The translations under genes and the position numbers were made by a program. Shown here piece by piece: positions 6,202 to 8,346 of a stretch of DNA of 8,346 nucleotides (positions within the stretch are counted from its first letter, which is position 1; every line of letters starts with the position of its first letter). Below the pieces are notes generated by a model. It was given only the letters and a program-made list of their open reading frames with translations. It was not told where the DNA came from and made no database searches. Location of the stretch: positions 1-8,346 of the forward strand of contig JAQUQF010000069.1 in assembly GCA_028749105.1 (NCBI GenBank). Reading direction: 5' to 3'. This DNA is from Acidobacteriota bacterium (GTDB lineage: Bacteria; Acidobacteriota; Aminicenantia; UBA2199).

Positions 6202-7719
6202 CTATTGCTGCAACTGCTTGCGGACCATCTCGGTGATGTTGCGGAAATCGATCTTGCCGCTGCCCATCTTGGGGAATTCCCCCAACACCACGAATTGCTT
6301 GGGCAAGGCGATGGCTGGCAGTTCCGCAGCCATGGCCTTGAGCAGTTTCCTCTCGTTGACCGCCTGGGTCAGGGCGGCGACGATCCGCCCCCCCTTGAGT
6401 GAGTCGGGGACCTCCACAACGCAGCAGTCGACCCCCTCGGGAAGCAGGTTCAGCATGACGCCTTCGACCCGGACCAGCGAGACCATCTCGCCGCCGATCT
6501 TGACGAAGCGCTTCAAGCGGCCGCGGTGCCACAGGTAGCCTTCCTCATCAAGGACGCCCATGTCGCCCGTCTCGTACCAGCCGTCCTTGATGCGCAGCGA
6601 GGTCTCTTCCAGGTCGTCGAAATAGCCCTTCATAACCAGGTCGCCCTTGACCAGGATCTTGCCCTCGCCGCCGGGAGGCAGCGTCTCGCCGCTGCTGATG
6701 TCCACGATCTTCACGCGCACGCTAGGCAGCACCTTGCCCACGCTGCCGGGCTTGTTGGCATTGGGCAGGTTGGTGGAAACGACCGGGCTGGTCTCGGTGG
6801 TGCCGTAGCCCTCGCACAGTTCGAGGCCGTGCTTCTCCAAGAACCCCTGGCGCAGGGAATCGGGGGTCTTGTCGGCTCCGGCGACCGCAACGCGCAGCGA
6901 AGAAAAATCGCCGGGATCGGATTGGCGCAGATAGCCGGTGAAAAAGCTGGGCGTGCCGACCATCAGCGACACCTTCTCCTCGCGAACGATGGTGCAGATC
7001 TTCTTGTACTCCAGGGGATTGGCGTAGGAGACGATGGTCATGCCGTGGAGCAGGGGCAGCCAGAAATTGACGTTCTGCCCGAACACATGGAACAGGGGCA
7101 GGTTGGCCAGCATGATATCCTCGCTGGTCACGGTCAGCACCCTGCCGATGTCCAGGACGTTCGAGCTGATGTTGCGATGGGTCAGCTGCACGGCCTTGGG
7201 GTCCTTCTCGCTGCCGGAAGTGAAGAGGATCACCAGGTTGTCGTCGGGCTCGCCCTGGTGGACGGCCTTCAGCAGGAAACTGAGCGGCAGCTTGGACTTG
7301 AGCAGCGCCTTCACCTTGTCGGCCGGCCCCACCTCCTGCAGGATGTCCTCGATGAAGACCATGCCCGCAACCAGCCGGCAGCCGATCTTTTCCAGCAGCG
7401 CCCGCGAGGCGATGATGGTCTTGAAGCCGCACTTCCTCTGGGCGTACTCGGCATTGCCGGCCGCGCCGGTGGAATAGTTGATCATCACCGGCACCTTGCC
7501 GGCCATGAGCACGCCGAGCACCGACAGCATGCATCCCACCGAGGTGGGGACCATGATGCCGATGAAGCCGTCATGGTATTTCCTGACCTTGGCGGACAGG
7601 ATCAGCGACGCGATCAGGGCCTTGCTGTATGAAAAATTCTTTTCGAGGGTGCGGTCGATGATGGCTGTCTTTTCGCCGTATTTCTTGGCGTTTCTGATGA
7701 ATTCCTGGTGCAGGAGCAT
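6202..7719 (-). CDS. AMP-forming acyl-ACP/acyl-CoA synthetase, similar to the C-terminal half of Aas
   Basis: Members activate a carboxylic (here probably fatty) acid with ATP to an acyl-adenylate, then load it onto ACP or CoA. The 505 residues carry the ANL-superfamily motifs in order: LFTSGSEKDPKAVQLTH (165-181, the ATP loop), EGYGTTETSP (303-312), GWYETGDMG (380-388), GRLKRFVKIGGEMVSL (400-415) and GSGKIDF (486-492), where Lys489 is the expected adenylation lysine. LPLFHVFG, FTSGSE, AGADK and KIGGEMVSLE-like stretches recall the acyl-ACP synthetase half of E. coli Aas. The PlsC-like acyltransferase and membrane parts of Aas are absent, so this is a stand-alone synthetase, perhaps salvaging free fatty acids. 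A usual Gly after the motif Lys175 is Ala here. The ATG has GGAGG at 7726-7730, six bases upstream. A probable promoter and palindrome lie ahead. Substrate (chain length, ACP or CoA) cannot be settled from sequence. Confidence 0.87.
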   Translation of the reverse strand: MLLHQEFIRNAKKYGEKTAIIDRTLEKNFSYSKALIASLILSAKVRKYHDGFIGIMVPTSVGCMLSVLGVLMAGKVPVMINYSTGAAGNAEYAQRKCGFKTIIASRALLEKIGCRLVAGMVFIEDILQEVGPADKVKALLKSKLPLSFLLKAVHQGEPDDNLVILFTSGSEKDPKAVQLTHRNISSNVLDIGRVLTVTSEDIMLANLPLFHVFGQNVNFWLPLLHGMTIVSYANPLEYKKICTIVREEKVSLMVGTPSFFTGYLRQSDPGDFSSLRVAVAGADKTPDSLRQGFLEKHGLELCEGYGTTETSPVVSTNLPNANKPGSVGKVLPSVRVKIVDISSGETLPPGGEGKILVKGDLVMKGYFDDLEETSLRIKDGWYETGDMGVLDEEGYLWHRGRLKRFVKIGGEMVSLVRVEGVMLNLLPEGVDCCVVEVPDSLKGGRIVAALTQAVNERKLLKAMAAELPAIALPKQFVVLGEFPKMGSGKIDFRNITEMVRKQLQQ

Positions 7720-7733
7720 GGGCGGCCTCCGGA

Positions 7734-7745
7734 AAATTTAAATTT
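7734..7745. promoter_or_regulatory. 12-base AT palindrome, possible operator
   Basis: AAATTTAAATTT is a perfect 12-base palindrome made of two copies of AAATTT. It lies just downstream of the expected transcription start of the acyl-ACP synthetase gene and before its ribosome binding site. Its position and its pure AT content in GC-rich DNA suggest a repressor site, but a chance AT-rich leader is equally possible. Confidence 0.35.
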
Positions 7746-7753
7746 AACGAATC

Positions 7754-7782
7754 CTTATATCACAATTCCACCACCGGGTAAA
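7754..7782 (-). promoter_or_regulatory. Probable promoter of the acyl-ACP synthetase gene
   Basis: On the minus strand, TTTACC (7782-7777), a 17-base spacer and TATAAG (7759-7754) give a moderate sigma-70 match (4/6 and 5/6). The start would be near 7747 with a leader of roughly 28 bases. It lies between the fis-like stop (7804) and the synthetase start, so the synthetase could be made independently of the cvpA-fis unit or by read-through from it. Confidence 0.5.
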
Positions 7783-7803
7783 CCAGGGCGCTGCCCAATG
7801 AGA

Positions 7804-8079
7804 CTATTTGCTCTTGGCCTTCTTTTCCTTGATCTTCAGCTTTTTCATCTTTTTGGCGATGGTGTTGCGGTGCAGCTTGACGCTGGTCGACATTTTCAGG
7901 ACGTTATGGTCGTATTTTTCCAGCAGGGCCTGCAGGAGCGTGCGCTCGAACTCCTCGGTGATCTCCTTGTAGAACAGGTAGCGGGAGTTCACCGCCTTCC
8001 CCGCCAGGATCTTCATCTGGTTCTTGATGGTCAGGGCTTCAAATTGTTCGGCTAGTTCGGTTATCTTTTTGGCTGTCAT
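7804..8079 (-). CDS. Small Fis-like helix-turn-helix DNA-binding protein
   Basis: The 91-residue protein has the C-terminal layout of the Fis/NtrC HTH_8 domain: EEFERTLLQALLEKYDHN (42-59) as the first helix pair, then a helix-turn-helix (about 60-82) with HRNTIAKKMKKLKI as recognition helix and end. Size and order match stand-alone Fis (about 98 residues), and YKEITEEFERTLLQ aligns with the helix before the Fis HTH. The N-terminal part (1-24) is a likely amphipathic helix; the tail after 82 is mostly lysine. The turn position that is usually Gly is Lys68, and the usual Ala before it is Ser64. It may be a nucleoid or local transcription factor; targets are unknown. ATG at 8079 lies inside the cvpA 3' end (41-base overlap) and has no good ribosome binding site. 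An alternative ATG at 8016 would give 70 residues and keep the whole HTH, so the start is uncertain. Confidence 0.75.
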   Translation of the reverse strand: MTAKKITELAEQFEALTIKNQMKILAGKAVNSRYLFYKEITEEFERTLLQALLEKYDHNVLKMSTSVKLHRNTIAKKMKKLKIKEKKAKSK

Positions 8080-8346
8080 GGATCTTGATCACTTTCAGCT
8101 TCTCCCGCAGCGAGGGGGGGAGCACCTGGATGCCGGCGGCGATCGCCCTGGACAGGACGGGCGCCAGCCGCGAATGGTCGAGCACTTCCCGGTTCAGGGG
8201 GAAAGCCAGGAAGCAGTAAATGACGAGACCGGAAAACAAGATGCCGCGCAGCGCCCCGAAAACAGCCCCCAGCAGGCGGTCGAGGGCCTTGAGCGGGCCC
8301 TTGACCATGTGCGTGCTGACCAGGTGGGTCAGCATGGCCCCGGCGA
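8039..8346 (-). CDS. CvpA-family membrane protein, C-terminal part (5' end outside window)
   Basis: The frame is open to the right edge, giving 101 visible residues; the true start lies outside. The segment LKALDRLLGAVFGALRGI followed by LFSGLVIYCFLAFPL is the third-to-fourth membrane region typical of CvpA (colicin V production family), with the conserved DRxLGxxFGxxRG pattern. DHSRLAPVLSRAI and IQVLPP after the last membrane helix match the usual short cytoplasmic or periplasmic tail. CvpA proteins sit in the inner membrane; their role is still poorly defined, with links to envelope homeostasis, and the colicin name is historical. The gene's end overlaps the Fis-like gene by 41 bases, so both are on one transcript. 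Confidence 0.78.
   Translation of the reverse strand, partial: AGAMLTHLVSTHMVKGPLKALDRLLGAVFGALRGILFSGLVIYCFLAFPLNREVLDHSRLAPVLSRAIAAGIQVLPPSLREKLKVIKIHDSQKDNRTSRTI

Noticed and set aside
6526..7632. Long plus-strand open frame of 368 codons opposite the acyl-ACP synthetase gene
   Set aside because: Its product is dominated by His, Gln, Asp, Gly and Ala, as expected for the complement of this gene, and the minus strand is clearly coding.
7786..7796. Short hairpin GGGC-GCT-GCCC after the Fis-like stop
   Set aside because: A four-pair stem followed only by TGGTTT is too weak to call a terminator.
1..8346. Mobile elements, CRISPR arrays, tRNA/rRNA genes, defence or toxin-antitoxin systems
   Set aside because: I looked for direct and inverted repeats, transposase or integrase motifs and RNA-gene signatures on both strands and saw none. 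Every gene over 300 bases is assigned to a housekeeping family, and no gap exceeds about 170 bases.

Overview
The window is a GC-rich bacterial chromosome segment, densely packed with genes. All seven recognisable gene families are housekeeping or metabolic. I see no mobile element, CRISPR array, tRNA, rRNA, phage gene or toxin-antitoxin pair. Promoters are of the sigma-70 type with 17-base spacers, and most starts have strong AGGAGG-like ribosome binding sites. Undecaprenyl-diphosphate phosphatase shows that the host makes a bacterial cell wall. The overall style would fit an Acidobacteriota/Aminicenantes-like anaerobe or a similar GC-rich Gram-negative, but that is an impression; the sequence alone does not fix the taxon.

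Left part, minus strand (1-3882). Transcription starts at a near-consensus promoter at 3932-3960 and runs leftward through an L-2-hydroxyglutarate oxidase (lhgO, 2668-3882), a class-V aminotransferase of the cysteine-desulfurase-like type (1363-2616), and the alpha-type region of an ADP-forming acyl-CoA synthetase (1-1309, cut by the window edge). The last gene also has its own very good promoter (TTGACA-17-TATGAT), whose -35 box contains the stop codon of the aminotransferase gene. The aminotransferase has Tyr where cysteine desulfurases have the catalytic Cys, so the usual product name is doubtful.

Middle part, plus strand (3989-6171). A divergent promoter (TTGCCC-17-TATAAT) drives a phosphomannomutase/phosphoglucomutase (AlgC-like, 4044-5408). 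One base separates its stop from the GTG start of undecaprenyl-diphosphate phosphatase (uppP, 5410-6171). The pair links hexose-phosphate supply for glycan synthesis with recycling of the lipid carrier on which glycans are built.

Right part, minus strand (6202-8346), convergent with uppP. In transcription order it holds the 3' end of a CvpA-family membrane protein, a small Fis-like DNA-binding protein whose start overlaps the cvpA end by 41 bases, and a stand-alone AMP-forming acyl-ACP/acyl-CoA synthetase resembling the C-terminal half of Aas. A probable promoter and a 12-base AT palindrome lie just before the synthetase gene.

I did not find a convincing new system. The points most worth following are the Cys-to-Tyr change in the desulfurase-like enzyme, the stop codon shared with a promoter, the overlapping cvpA/fis-like pair, and the palindrome at the start of the synthetase transcript.
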